64,000 nucleotides of DNA, from assembly GCA_017405305.1 (NCBI GenBank), contig JAFRAT010000011.1:1-64000 (forward strand), in the 5' to 3' direction. The first letter of the stretch is position 1, and each line of letters begins with the position of its first letter. Position numbers and translations under genes: made by a program. Origin of the DNA: Aeriscardovia sp. GTDB lineage: Bacteria; Actinomycetota; Actinomycetes; Actinomycetales; Bifidobacteriaceae. Positions 27,103 to 35,001 of the stretch are shown here, piece by piece. The notes under the pieces were generated by a model that had not been told where the DNA came from, searched no databases, and was given only the letters and a program-made list of their open reading frames with translations.

Positions 27103-28386
27103 TCAGCCGCGGGAGCCGTTGGCGTAGTAGCGGTGCAGCGTGGCGTCGCGGAACTCGTCGAAATAGCCGCCGTCGATGGAGGCGCGGATGTCGTCGAGGA
27201 GGCTGACGAAAAAACGCTCGTTGTGGATGGTGGCCAGCGTCGCGCCGTTCATTTCGTGGCACTTGAGCAGATGGTGGACGTAGGCGCGCGAGTAGTGCGT
27301 GCAGGTGTAGCAGTCGCAGTCCTCTTCGAGCGGGCCGAAGTCGGTCCGGAACGCCGCACGCATGACGTTGTAGCGTCCATCCCGCGTGTAGATGGCGCCG
27401 TTGCGGCCTGTGCGCGCCGGAGCGACGCAGTCGAAAGTGTCGCCGCCGTTCTCCACTCCGGCGAAGATATCGTCCACAGCGGCGATGCCCAGCACGTGGC
27501 GCGGCTTGTCGTCCGGCAGCTCGTCGCAGATCCAGGCGCAGATTTCGCCCATGATGCGTTTCTCGAACGCGCCGCCCAAACCAAAGCCATCGAAGTCGAG
27601 GCCGGCGACCTCGCTGGCCGCGCGCCGTCGCAGGTCCTCGTAGTTGGCGCCCTGCACGACGCCGAACAGCGCCTGGTACGGCTTGCCGCTGCGCGCTTCC
27701 GTGAGCCGCCGGTGCTCGGCAACGCAGCGTTTGGCCCAGCGGAAGGTGCGCTCGACGGAATCGACCTGGTAGCGGCGCGTGTTCATGAGCGTGGTCAGTT
27801 CGTCGAAGGCGAACATGATGTCCGCACCGAGCTTGTGCTGGATATCCATGGAAATCTCCGCGGAGAAGCGGCGCATCGAGCCGTTGAGCGGGGACTTGAA
27901 AGTGACGCCGTCCTCGTCGACGAAAGCGTGGCGTGTCTTGCCGTCGGCGATGACGTCATCGGATTTGAGGCCGGTGACGTCCATGGCGAGGGTCTTCTTG
28001 AAACCGGCGCCCAGGGACAGCACTTGGAAGCCGCCGGAATCCGTGAAGGTCGGGCCGTCCCAGTTCATGAACTTGCCGAGGCCGCCGGCCGCGTCGACAA
28101 GGTCCTCGCCGGGCCGTTCGAACAGGTGGAAAGCGTTGGAGAGCATGCACTGGGCACCGAGGTCCTTGATCTGCTCCGGTAGGACGGCCTTCATGGTCGC
28201 CTGTGTGGCGACCGGCACGAACGCCGGGGTGCGGATCTCGCCGTGGGGCGTGTGGATGACGCCGGTCCTGCCATGGCGTCGGCCGCCGATGCCGAGGCCC
28301 GTGGGGGAATTCGGCAGTTCGGTGACGATATCGAATCCGAACGCGCCGCGACCCAGCGGGACGGCTCGTGATGCTGGTGAAATCAT
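27103..28386 (-). CDS. tgt: tRNA-guanine transglycosylase (queuosine insertion)
   Basis: A 427-residue enzyme that exchanges guanine 34 in the wobble position of GUN-anticodon tRNAs for a queuosine precursor. The TIM-barrel start (FVPVATQATMKAV) and the motif TFTDSGGFQVLSLG carrying a catalytic Asp are intact. The C-terminal zinc site CDCYTCTHYSRAYVHH is complete. Queuosine biosynthesis genes (queA, queD/C/E) are not in the window, so the base may be salvaged or made elsewhere. GluQRS at 61.7 kb would modify the same nucleoside in tRNA-Asp. The N-terminus is about 30 residues longer than in E. coli. Confidence 0.95.
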   Translation of the reverse strand: MISPASRAVPLGRGAFGFDIVTELPNSPTGLGIGGRRHGRTGVIHTPHGEIRTPAFVPVATQATMKAVLPEQIKDLGAQCMLSNAFHLFERPGEDLVDAAGGLGKFMNWDGPTFTDSGGFQVLSLGAGFKKTLAMDVTGLKSDDVIADGKTRHAFVDEDGVTFKSPLNGSMRRFSAEISMDIQHKLGADIMFAFDELTTLMNTRRYQVDSVERTFRWAKRCVAEHRRLTEARSGKPYQALFGVVQGANYEDLRRRAASEVAGLDFDGFGLGGAFEKRIMGEICAWICDELPDDKPRHVLGIAAVDDIFAGVENGGDTFDCVAPARTGRNGAIYTRDGRYNVMRAAFRTDFGPLEEDCDCYTCTHYSRAYVHHLLKCHEMNGATLATIHNERFFVSLLDDIRASIDGGYFDEFRDATLHRYYANGSRG

Positions 28387-28590
28387 GGTTCCACTTTAAC
28401 GGGACGCATTTACCCCGCGCCGGGCCCCGCACCCTCCTGACAGCAAACTTCCAGGATTCGAGCAGGATTGGTGTGTTTACTCGAAACCAAAGAACGACAG
28501 CGTCCGGCCCGCTGGTTTCTCCACGGACCTTCCGGTAACGCCGAACGAGTAACCTCGGAGGGAAAGCGGACTAACAAGGAAGAAGGACAG

Positions 28591-30513
28591 ATGGCTCAGC
28601 ATGACGATTCCAACAAGCCACTCGGCTCTGACAGTACCGGAAGCCGCCCGGCCTCCGGTGGGCAGGTCGATTCGGCGGTGGACGCCTCTGCTATTTCCGC
28701 CGGGGCTGCTGACAAGGCCACTGGCGCGACGAACGCGAATGCCGCTGCTGTGGATGCCGTCGACGCTGGCGAGGCCGGTACCGGTAAGATCGACGCGCCC
28801 GCGGCCGATCGGAACGTCGACGCCATAAGCACCGGCGTCGGAAACGCTGACGCGCCCACGACGCCGTTGAAGTCGGTCGCGTCGGAACCGGAGCCGTCCT
28901 CCCCGCGCGGCAAGCAGGAGACGCGGCCATCGGGAGCAGCGTCGCAGCCGACATCCACGCAAACGACGTCCTCTTGGACGACGTCGTGGTCCGGCGGGAA
29001 CGACGCGACGGCCGCGTCCATGCCGGACCAGTACGCCTTCTACCAGTACGGTCAGAACTACGGGCAGCCGCAGTACGGCCAGAGCTACGCTTCGGGAACC
29101 GGATCCGCCATGGGTCCGAACGCCGATGCCGGTGCGGGCGCTGGAACCGGAGCAACCGCCGATGCCGGTGCGGGCGGCGCCATTCCTCCAGTGAGCGGTC
29201 CAGGCATGCCTGGCAACGGACAAGGCGCCGGCCGTCCCGGCGGCTGGAACAACGGCCAAGGCCGTTCGTCCGCGGCGTCGCGCCCCTGGGTCATCTCCAT
29301 CATCACAGCCGTGCTGACGGCAGTCATCGTCATCGCGCTGGGCTATGTGCTCGTAGGCACTGGTCTGGTGTTTTTGCCGCAGAGCGCCTCGACGTCCTCG
29401 CTGGCGTCCTCTTCCGGCGGTTCCGGCACGGTGAAAGTCAACGGCGAGCAAGCCCCTGACTGGACCGCCGTCAACAAGAAGGTGTCGGCCTCGGTCGTGT
29501 CCATCACCGTCCAGCTCAACAACGGCATCGCCAAGGGGTCCGGCGCGATTCTCGACACGAACGGTGACATCGTCACGAACGACCACGTCATCGAGGATGC
29601 CACCGCCATCGAAGTCACCCTCAACAACGGCAATATGTACAACGCCAAGGTCGTGGGCACCGATCCGACGACCGACCTGGCTGTCATCAAGCTGGAGAAC
29701 GCGCCGACCGGCCTGCAGCCGGTGACCTTCGCCAACTCCAGCGACCTGGCTGTCGGCGAACGCGTCATGTCGATTGGCAATCCTCTGGGTTATGAAAACA
29801 CCGCGACGACGGGTATCGTGTCCGCTCTGAACAGGCCGGTCGAGGTTTCCGACGAGACGGAGAAGAATATCGTCACCAACGCCGTCCAGATTTCAGCGGC
29901 TATCAATCCGGGCAACTCCGGCGGCCCGACCTTCGACGCGGCCGGCCAGGTGATCGGCATCAACTCGTCCATCGCTACGATGGCGTCGGCGGATTCCAGT
30001 TCCGGCTCGCAGTCCGGTTCCATTGGCATCGGCTTCGCCATCCCGTCGAACCTCGTCAAGAAGATCGCCGACGAGATTATGAGAAACGGCAAGGCCACGC
30101 ACGCCGAGATGGGCATCACCATCACGACGGGCGCCGCCGAAGCCAATGGCGCGACGCGCATGGGAGCCAAGGTGATGTCCGTCACGCCGGGCGCTCCGGG
30201 CGCAGACGCCGGCCTGCGCAAGGGCGACCTCATCATCGGTTTCAACGGCAATACGGTGACAAGCGTGTATTCGCTGCTGGGCTATGTCCGGGCGGCGTCG
30301 GTGGGCGAGACCGTCAAGCTCACCATTATCCGGGACGGCAAAGTGCTTGACCTCAACTGCGTGCTCAACAAAGTGGAATCGCTGGCGCAGCTGAAGGCCA
30401 ATGCCAATACCGGAAACTCCGACGGCTCAGGAAATTCAGGCAACGGCTCTGGTTCGGGCAACGGCGGCGGGCTCGACGGCTTCGGTCTTCTCGATCCGTT
30501 CGGCCTCTTCTGA
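28591..30513 (+). CDS. HtrA/DegP-type membrane-anchored serine protease with PDZ domain
   Basis: A 640-residue S1C protease for quality control of exported proteins. Residues 1-230 are an Ala/Gly/Ser/Gln-rich cytoplasmic region with repeats such as QYGQ and GAGAG; a membrane helix spans about 233-262. The protease domain follows with the catalytic triad His332 (TNDHVIE), Asp362 (TTDLAVI) and Ser443 (NPGNSGGP). A PDZ domain occupies about 520-610 and the tail is Gly/Asn/Ser-rich. The ATG at 28591 follows GAAGGA. The long low-complexity N-terminus is typical of actinobacterial HtrA/PepD proteins. Convergent or divergent coupling to its neighbours is not evident. Confidence 0.93.
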   Translation: MAQHDDSNKPLGSDSTGSRPASGGQVDSAVDASAISAGAADKATGATNANAAAVDAVDAGEAGTGKIDAPAADRNVDAISTGVGNADAPTTPLKSVASEPEPSSPRGKQETRPSGAASQPTSTQTTSSWTTSWSGGNDATAASMPDQYAFYQYGQNYGQPQYGQSYASGTGSAMGPNADAGAGAGTGATADAGAGGAIPPVSGPGMPGNGQGAGRPGGWNNGQGRSSAASRPWVISIITAVLTAVIVIALGYVLVGTGLVFLPQSASTSSLASSSGGSGTVKVNGEQAPDWTAVNKKVSASVVSITVQLNNGIAKGSGAILDTNGDIVTNDHVIEDATAIEVTLNNGNMYNAKVVGTDPTTDLAVIKLENAPTGLQPVTFANSSDLAVGERVMSIGNPLGYENTATTGIVSALNRPVEVSDETEKNIVTNAVQISAAINPGNSGGPTFDAAGQVIGINSSIATMASADSSSGSQSGSIGIGFAIPSNLVKKIADEIMRNGKATHAEMGITITTGAAEANGATRMGAKVMSVTPGAPGADAGLRKGDLIIGFNGNTVTSVYSLLGYVRAASVGETVKLTIIRDGKVLDLNCVLNKVESLAQLKANANTGNSDGSGNSGNGSGSGNGGGLDGFGLLDPFGLF

Positions 30514-30659
30514 TGTCGGCGGCCTGAGGGGAGGGGCGGAAAAGCCTCCGCTGTCGGCAGGTCTTGGCGACTGGTCGACGGTTCCGTTCCGTTCCTCCGG
30601 CCGTCTGTCCGCTTGGTGCGCCGGTTCGGCCCGTACCCTCGGGCCGGTACTCTGGAGAC

Positions 30660-32126
30660 ATGGAACAGAACGAGAGGGAAACGAATCTCCGTCCGCTGCG
30701 CGTCGCTGTGGTGGGCGCTGGCCCCGCCGGAGTGTACGCGTCGGACATCCTGCTGCGGCAGCTCGCCGAGAAAGGCCCGGAACTGGGCATCGGCGAGGAC
30801 GCGAGCATCGATCTCTTCGAGAAGCTTCCGGCGCCTTTCGGTCTTGTGCGCTACGGCGTCGCGCCGGATCACCCGGCCATTAAATGGATCATGAGCGCGC
30901 TGGAGAAGACCATCGACAACCCTCGCATGCGCCTGTTCTGCGGCGTCGAAGTCGGCAAGGCCGTCGCGCTTGACGATTTGCTGCGCCGCTATGACGCGGT
31001 CCTATTCGCCACCGGCGCCATGGACGACCGCCGGCCCGCAATTCCTGGAGCGGACCTGCCGCAGGTCGTGGGCGCCGCGGAATTCGTCAAATGGTACGAC
31101 GGTTACCCGGGCGCCTCGGCTCCTGGCCTGTCGGCGGCATCCGTGGCGGTCATCGGCGGCGGCAACGTGGCGATGGACGTGTCCCGTCTGCTCGTCAAGA
31201 ACCCGGACGATCTGCTGTCCACCGACATCCCTGATGCCGTGCTCGCGGGCCTGAAGGCCAACCGGCTCACCGATTTGCACCTGTTCGTGCGCCGCGGCCC
31301 AGCCCAGGCGAAGTTTTCCGTCCAGGAGCTGCGCGAGCTCGAGAAACTGCGGGGCGTGCGCCTGATGGTCGACGCCGCCGACTTCGACCTCGACGAGGCC
31401 ACCCGCGCCGTCGCCGGCAAGGATAAACTGACGCGCCAGATGCTCGAGGAGCTGGAAGCCATCAAGGTCCTGGCTGACGACATGGATGTGAAATCCGCGG
31501 CCGTCGGCCACGACGTAGACATCAACGGCGATCCGGCTTCGCGCCGCTACCATTTCCACTTCTTCGCCCGTCCCCTCGCCGTGCTGGCCGACGGGATGGG
31601 CGCTGTGAGCGGACTGCGCGTCGAACGCACGACCGTGTCCGCCGACGGCGCGATGAGCGGCACCGGCAGCACGCGGGATACTCCCGTGCAGGCCGTGTAC
31701 CACGCCATCGGCTATCTGCCGGCCCATGCGGCGGGCGCGCCTTACGACGAGGAGACGTCGACTCTGCGCAACCGCGGCGGACGCGTATTCACCGATGCAG
31801 GCGAACCGATGCCGCGCGTCTACGTCACCGGCTGGGCCAAGCGCGGGCCGGTGGGCCTCATCGGCTCCACCAAGGCCGACGCCACCGAGACCATCGCCAA
31901 CCTGCTGCAGGACTGCGCCGCCGCGCCGCGCGCCGGGCGTGCCGACATCGACGCAGACCAGGACTCCATCGTAAAGCTGCTGCGCGCGCGAGGCGTGGCG
32001 TTCACCGGTCTCGACGGCTGGAAGCGGCTTGATGCCTACGAACGCCGTCAAGGTGAGTCCTCTGGCCGTGAGCGCGTCAAGGTCGTCGACGCGGAGCGGA
32101 TGCGGCGGATCAGCGCCGGCTGGTGA
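30660..32126 (+). CDS. fprA: NADPH-ferredoxin reductase, FprA/adrenodoxin-reductase type
   Basis: A 488-residue flavoenzyme transferring electrons between NADP(H) and ferredoxin. The FAD-binding motif VAVVGAGPAGVYASD is at about residues 14-28, followed by the family signature LPAPFGLVRYGVAPDHP. The NADP site is VAVIGGGNVAMDVSRLL, and the C-terminal FAD contact is YVTGWAKRGPVGLIGSTKADA, which is specific to this class. The ATG at 30660 is preceded by GGAG; the frame opens earlier but without homology. Its ferredoxin partner is not in the window. Confidence 0.95.
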   Translation: MEQNERETNLRPLRVAVVGAGPAGVYASDILLRQLAEKGPELGIGEDASIDLFEKLPAPFGLVRYGVAPDHPAIKWIMSALEKTIDNPRMRLFCGVEVGKAVALDDLLRRYDAVLFATGAMDDRRPAIPGADLPQVVGAAEFVKWYDGYPGASAPGLSAASVAVIGGGNVAMDVSRLLVKNPDDLLSTDIPDAVLAGLKANRLTDLHLFVRRGPAQAKFSVQELRELEKLRGVRLMVDAADFDLDEATRAVAGKDKLTRQMLEELEAIKVLADDMDVKSAAVGHDVDINGDPASRRYHFHFFARPLAVLADGMGAVSGLRVERTTVSADGAMSGTGSTRDTPVQAVYHAIGYLPAHAAGAPYDEETSTLRNRGGRVFTDAGEPMPRVYVTGWAKRGPVGLIGSTKADATETIANLLQDCAAAPRAGRADIDADQDSIVKLLRARGVAFTGLDGWKRLDAYERRQGESSGRERVKVVDAERMRRISAGW

Positions 32127-32290
32127 GAGACTGGCGCGCGATCAGCGCGTGGCATTGACTTGGAGTTCGGCGCTGCGGCCGTCATGGCCCGGGCGGTCGT
32201 CGGATGGTTCCGGATCGGCGCGGTCGCGCCGGTTTCGGATGGAACCGGTTCGGCGCGCAACGGGCTCTCGTGTCGACGGCGCAGATCTGC

Positions 32291-32296
32291 TATAAT
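32291..32296 (+). promoter_or_regulatory. -10 box of the tRNA-Gly promoter
   Basis: A perfect TATAAT lies 26 bases before the mature tRNA end. No convincing -35 is seen upstream, which is common for strong tRNA promoters in high-GC genomes. Confidence 0.55.
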
Positions 32297-32321
32297 GCAA
32301 GAGCATGATTTCCGAGCAATC

Positions 32322-32392
32322 GCGGACGTAGTTCATCGGTAGAACGGGAGCTTCCCAAGCTCCAGAGGCGGGTTCGATTCCCGTCGTCCGCT
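32322..32392 (+). tRNA. tRNA-Gly (anticodon CCC)
   Basis: A complete cloverleaf: acceptor GCGGACG with CGTCCGC, D-arm GTTC-ATCGGTA-GAAC, anticodon stem GGAGC/GCTCC with loop TTCCCAA (anticodon CCC), and a T-arm with GGTTCGATTCC. The discriminator base is T, as expected for glycine tRNAs. CCA is not encoded. It is 71 bases long. A pyrimidine-rich tract follows (ttctttcttcttctg), consistent with termination. Confidence 0.96.
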
Positions 32393-32447
32393 CTTCTTTC
32401 TTCTTCTGTTTGCTCGCGAACCGGTCGATTCCGATGCTGGCCGCTGT

Positions 32448-32458
32448 CCCCCCCCCCC
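32448..32458 (+). repeat. Homopolymeric C tract (11 C) in the leader of the RAMA protein gene
   Basis: Eleven consecutive C bases end 15 bases before the ATG at 32474. It is by far the longest mononucleotide run in the window. It lies between tRNA-Gly and the candidate nuclease gene, where slippage would change promoter or leader spacing. No good Shine-Dalgarno site is seen between tract and start. Confidence 0.8.
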
Positions 32459-32473
32459 AGTTAGAGTAGCCGC

Positions 32474-33631
32474 ATGAGCGAACGAGACGTAGCTGTTGAT
32501 GTGTCTGTCATCAGCGATGCTATTGATAAGATCGGGAATAGGCTTCGTACGCAAAGGGAAGCCGCCGACAACGAAGAAACGACGAAAACGGCTTTCATCC
32601 TTCCGTTCCTGCGTGATGTGCTTGGTTATAACGTCGAGGATCCGTTTGAGGTGAAGCCGGAGTACACGGCTGATATCGGTGGCAGCAAGGGCGAGAAGGT
32701 TGACTACGCTATTTGCAATGACGATTCGGAGCATACTCCGCGCATCCTGATCGAATGCAAAAAACTGGGCGCTGATTTAACGCAGGAAAACACCAAACAG
32801 CTGTGGCGGTATTTCGGCACGTTGCCCGATGCTCATTTCGGTATTTTGACCAACGGCCAGCTCTGGCAGTTCTATACCGATATGGACAACGACAACATGA
32901 TGGACAACGAGCCGTATGCCGTTCTCAACGTTCTCAGTCCCGACTCCGACGCCATCGTTTTACTGCAGGACATAACGAAAAAGGGATTCAATTCCGGTAA
33001 AGCGCGCGAGGATGCCGAACGCTACCGCAAGATGAAGCGGATTCGTGAGCGCATCGACAAAGAATTCTTGGAACCGTCTCGTGATTTCGTGCTGCTTCTT
33101 ACCAAGGAGCTGGTGAAAGGCAAGTTCACACACAAGGTCGAGGCCAAATACAGGCTGCTCGTCGAGGATGCGTTGAAGGAATACATCAACCAGCGCATCA
33201 AAAACCGGTTGGAGAAGGCGGCAATGGATGAGGAAGGCTCCGATTCCCAGCAGCGTGGCGCAGGGGAGAGCGACGATGCCGCGGCGGTGGGAACAGGAAC
33301 CGCGGAACCGGGGGAGGCGGAACAAGAACAGCCGAAGAGGAAGCGTCGCGATTCATCGGTAAAGATACAGGATCTGGTGAATGCTGGTTTGCTTCATGAC
33401 GGCGATAAATTGATTTGCGCTACCGTGCGCGGCCAGTACCAGGACGTGGTTGCCACGATTCGCGGCGATGGAGGGATCGAAATCGAGGGACAGCCGTACT
33501 ACTCGCCTAGCAAGGCGGAGGCGATCGTTAGGGGCCACTCCCGCGATGGTTGGACATTCTGGAGGTTGCCCGATGGCAGGACGCTGGCGGAGGTGCGCGC
33601 TGCCATGGACCAGGATGCGGTCCATGGTTGA
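32474..33631 (+). CDS. PD-(D/E)XK-like (HsdR N-terminal) nuclease domain protein with C-terminal RAMA domain
   Basis: A 385-residue protein. Residues about 10-170 resemble the N-terminal nuclease domain of type I restriction HsdR subunits: an acidic Asp78 in KVDYAI, then ILIECKKLG with Glu94 and Lys96 (E-x-K), and QLWRYF with Gln109 in the QxxxY-like position. A helical region (175-250) and an acidic linker follow. Residues about 295-378 match the RAMA (restriction-system adenine-methylase-associated) pattern: IQDLVNAGLLHDGDKL, YYSPSKAEAIVRG, DGWTFWRL and LAEVR. No methylase, specificity or helicase gene accompanies it. It may be a standalone DNA-modification-sensing nuclease or a defence accessory; no activity is proven. 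Codon use is less GC-biased than in its neighbours, suggesting acquisition beside the tRNA. Confidence 0.75.
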   Translation: MSERDVAVDVSVISDAIDKIGNRLRTQREAADNEETTKTAFILPFLRDVLGYNVEDPFEVKPEYTADIGGSKGEKVDYAICNDDSEHTPRILIECKKLGADLTQENTKQLWRYFGTLPDAHFGILTNGQLWQFYTDMDNDNMMDNEPYAVLNVLSPDSDAIVLLQDITKKGFNSGKAREDAERYRKMKRIRERIDKEFLEPSRDFVLLLTKELVKGKFTHKVEAKYRLLVEDALKEYINQRIKNRLEKAAMDEEGSDSQQRGAGESDDAAAVGTGTAEPGEAEQEQPKRKRRDSSVKIQDLVNAGLLHDGDKLICATVRGQYQDVVATIRGDGGIEIEGQPYYSPSKAEAIVRGHSRDGWTFWRLPDGRTLAEVRAAMDQDAVHG

Positions 33632-33836
33632 ACACGGCGGATCCCGTCCGTCGACCGAGGACCTTCGGCCATAGGCATCCGGGAACGCGTTGTCGCGGCC
33701 GCCTCCGGAAAACCGGCCGTAGAGGTCTCGGCTTCTTTTCCCGCAGGTCCGCTCCGATTGCTTTCGCCGCGTGTCGTCGGATAAGCTGGGATAGCCGCCG
33801 CCTGCGCGGTTCCGGCGGCTCAACGAGGAGAATCCC

Positions 33837-34475
33837 ATGGAAAACCAGACTGCGGAAAACCAAGCTGTGGAAAAATCCGTTCCGGCCGTGAAACTGTCCT
33901 ACGAGGACGCTTGGAAGCTGCTGACCGAATACACGAAGGGCGCTGCGTTGCGCGTCCACGCGCGTCAGGTGCAGTCCTGCATGGCGTGGTTTGGCGAACA
34001 TTTCGGCGGCGATCCGGAGGTATGGGGCGTAGCCGGCATGTTGCACGACCTCGACTACGAGATGTACCCGGATCAGCATTGCGCGATGTCGAAGCGGATC
34101 ATGGAGGAGCGCGGTGTCGACCCGATGTACGTCCATGCCATGCTTTGCCACGAGCCAAAACTGACGGGCGAAGAGCCGAGTACCCTGCTCGAGAAAACGC
34201 TCTACACCGTCGACGAGCTCAGCGGCCTCATCAACGCCGCCTGCCTGATGTACCCGTCGAAGTCGATCTTCGACGCGAACGTCAGGTCCATCAAGAAGAA
34301 GTTCAAAAATAAAAAGTTCGCCGCGAAAATCGACCGCGGGCACATTTCCGACGGCTGCGAGCGCATGGGCTGGGACTTGTCCGACGTCATTGACGGCTGC
34401 ATCCGGGGTATGCAGGCCAACGCGGAGCAGTGCGGCCTCGTCGGCGATCACAGGGAAGGCGATCGGCAAGAGTGA
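33837..34475 (+). CDS. HD-domain phosphohydrolase-like protein
   Basis: A 212-residue cytoplasmic protein with an HD-superfamily metal site: His41 (RVHARQV), then His70-Asp71 (GMLHDLDYE) and a later His-rich helix, MYVHAMLCHEPKL. It resembles predicted hydrolases of the HDIG type found across Firmicutes and actinobacteria, probably acting on a nucleotide or small phosphate ester; the substrate is unknown. AGGAG is well placed before the ATG. The C-terminus has Lys-rich KKKFKNKKFAAK. Confidence 0.85.
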   Translation: MENQTAENQAVEKSVPAVKLSYEDAWKLLTEYTKGAALRVHARQVQSCMAWFGEHFGGDPEVWGVAGMLHDLDYEMYPDQHCAMSKRIMEERGVDPMYVHAMLCHEPKLTGEEPSTLLEKTLYTVDELSGLINAACLMYPSKSIFDANVRSIKKKFKNKKFAAKIDRGHISDGCERMGWDLSDVIDGCIRGMQANAEQCGLVGDHREGDRQE

Positions 34476-34655
34476 CGAGCGTGCGGTGCGGCTCCTGGCA
34501 GGCGCTTTTCCTGAGGGAACGATGCCGCTCCGATTCCGCGATGGGCGAGCGCCCGCCTATGTTTTTCCGATGTCTGCGGGAGTAGAGTGGGGCGCGACGG
34601 TCGTCAGCAGAGCAGTTCGGCGTGGAAAACCGACAGCGGCTCGTGAACGAAAGGC

Positions 34656-34919
34656 ATGAATATGAAAAACGTCTGTGGAACAGCGTGCGGCGGAAACTCG
34701 AAGATGATGCTTGCCTGTAATCTCGCGCTGGTTGGCGTCCACTTGGGCGTCGCGGCGGCAGGTCTGGCCGCTGGCAAGGAGAAGGTCATGCGCCGCGGTC
34801 TGACGATGGCCGCCGTGTTCGCCTGCGGCGCGGCGTGCGCGGCTTTCATGGACGGCGGAACCTATCATGATGATCCTGCTATCGCTCCGGCCGAATCCGA
34901 CGCGGTTTCCGCCGAGTGA
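34656..34919 (+). CDS. Small hypothetical membrane protein
   Basis: An 87-residue ORF beginning MNMKNVCGTACGGN, with two hydrophobic stretches (LACNLALVGVHLGVAAAGLAA and LTMAAVFACGAACAAFM) and an acidic tail. AAAGG is eight bases upstream of the ATG. Cysteine content (five Cys) is unusual for the region. I do not recognise a family. It lies in a gap between the HD protein and the FemABX gene and may be real because no better frame exists there. Confidence 0.5.
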   Translation: MNMKNVCGTACGGNSKMMLACNLALVGVHLGVAAAGLAAGKEKVMRRGLTMAAVFACGAACAAFMDGGTYHDDPAIAPAESDAVSAE

Positions 34920-35001
34920 CCAGTCGTCCTGGTACGGCGCCGGTGGTGTGATGAGCGGCGTCATGGCGACGTGAGGGTGGGGTCCGGCGCTCGAAGCGCT
35001 T

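Noticed and set aside
29100-29230. Short tandem repeats in the HtrA N-terminus as a functional repeat element
   Set aside because: They are codon-level Gly/Ala/Asp-rich low complexity in a disordered region, usual for actinobacterial HtrA proteins, not a DNA repeat family.
32322-33631. Integrative element at tRNA-Gly
   Set aside because: No integrase gene and no repeat of the tRNA 3' end were seen within the following region, so only a possible past insertion can be suggested.
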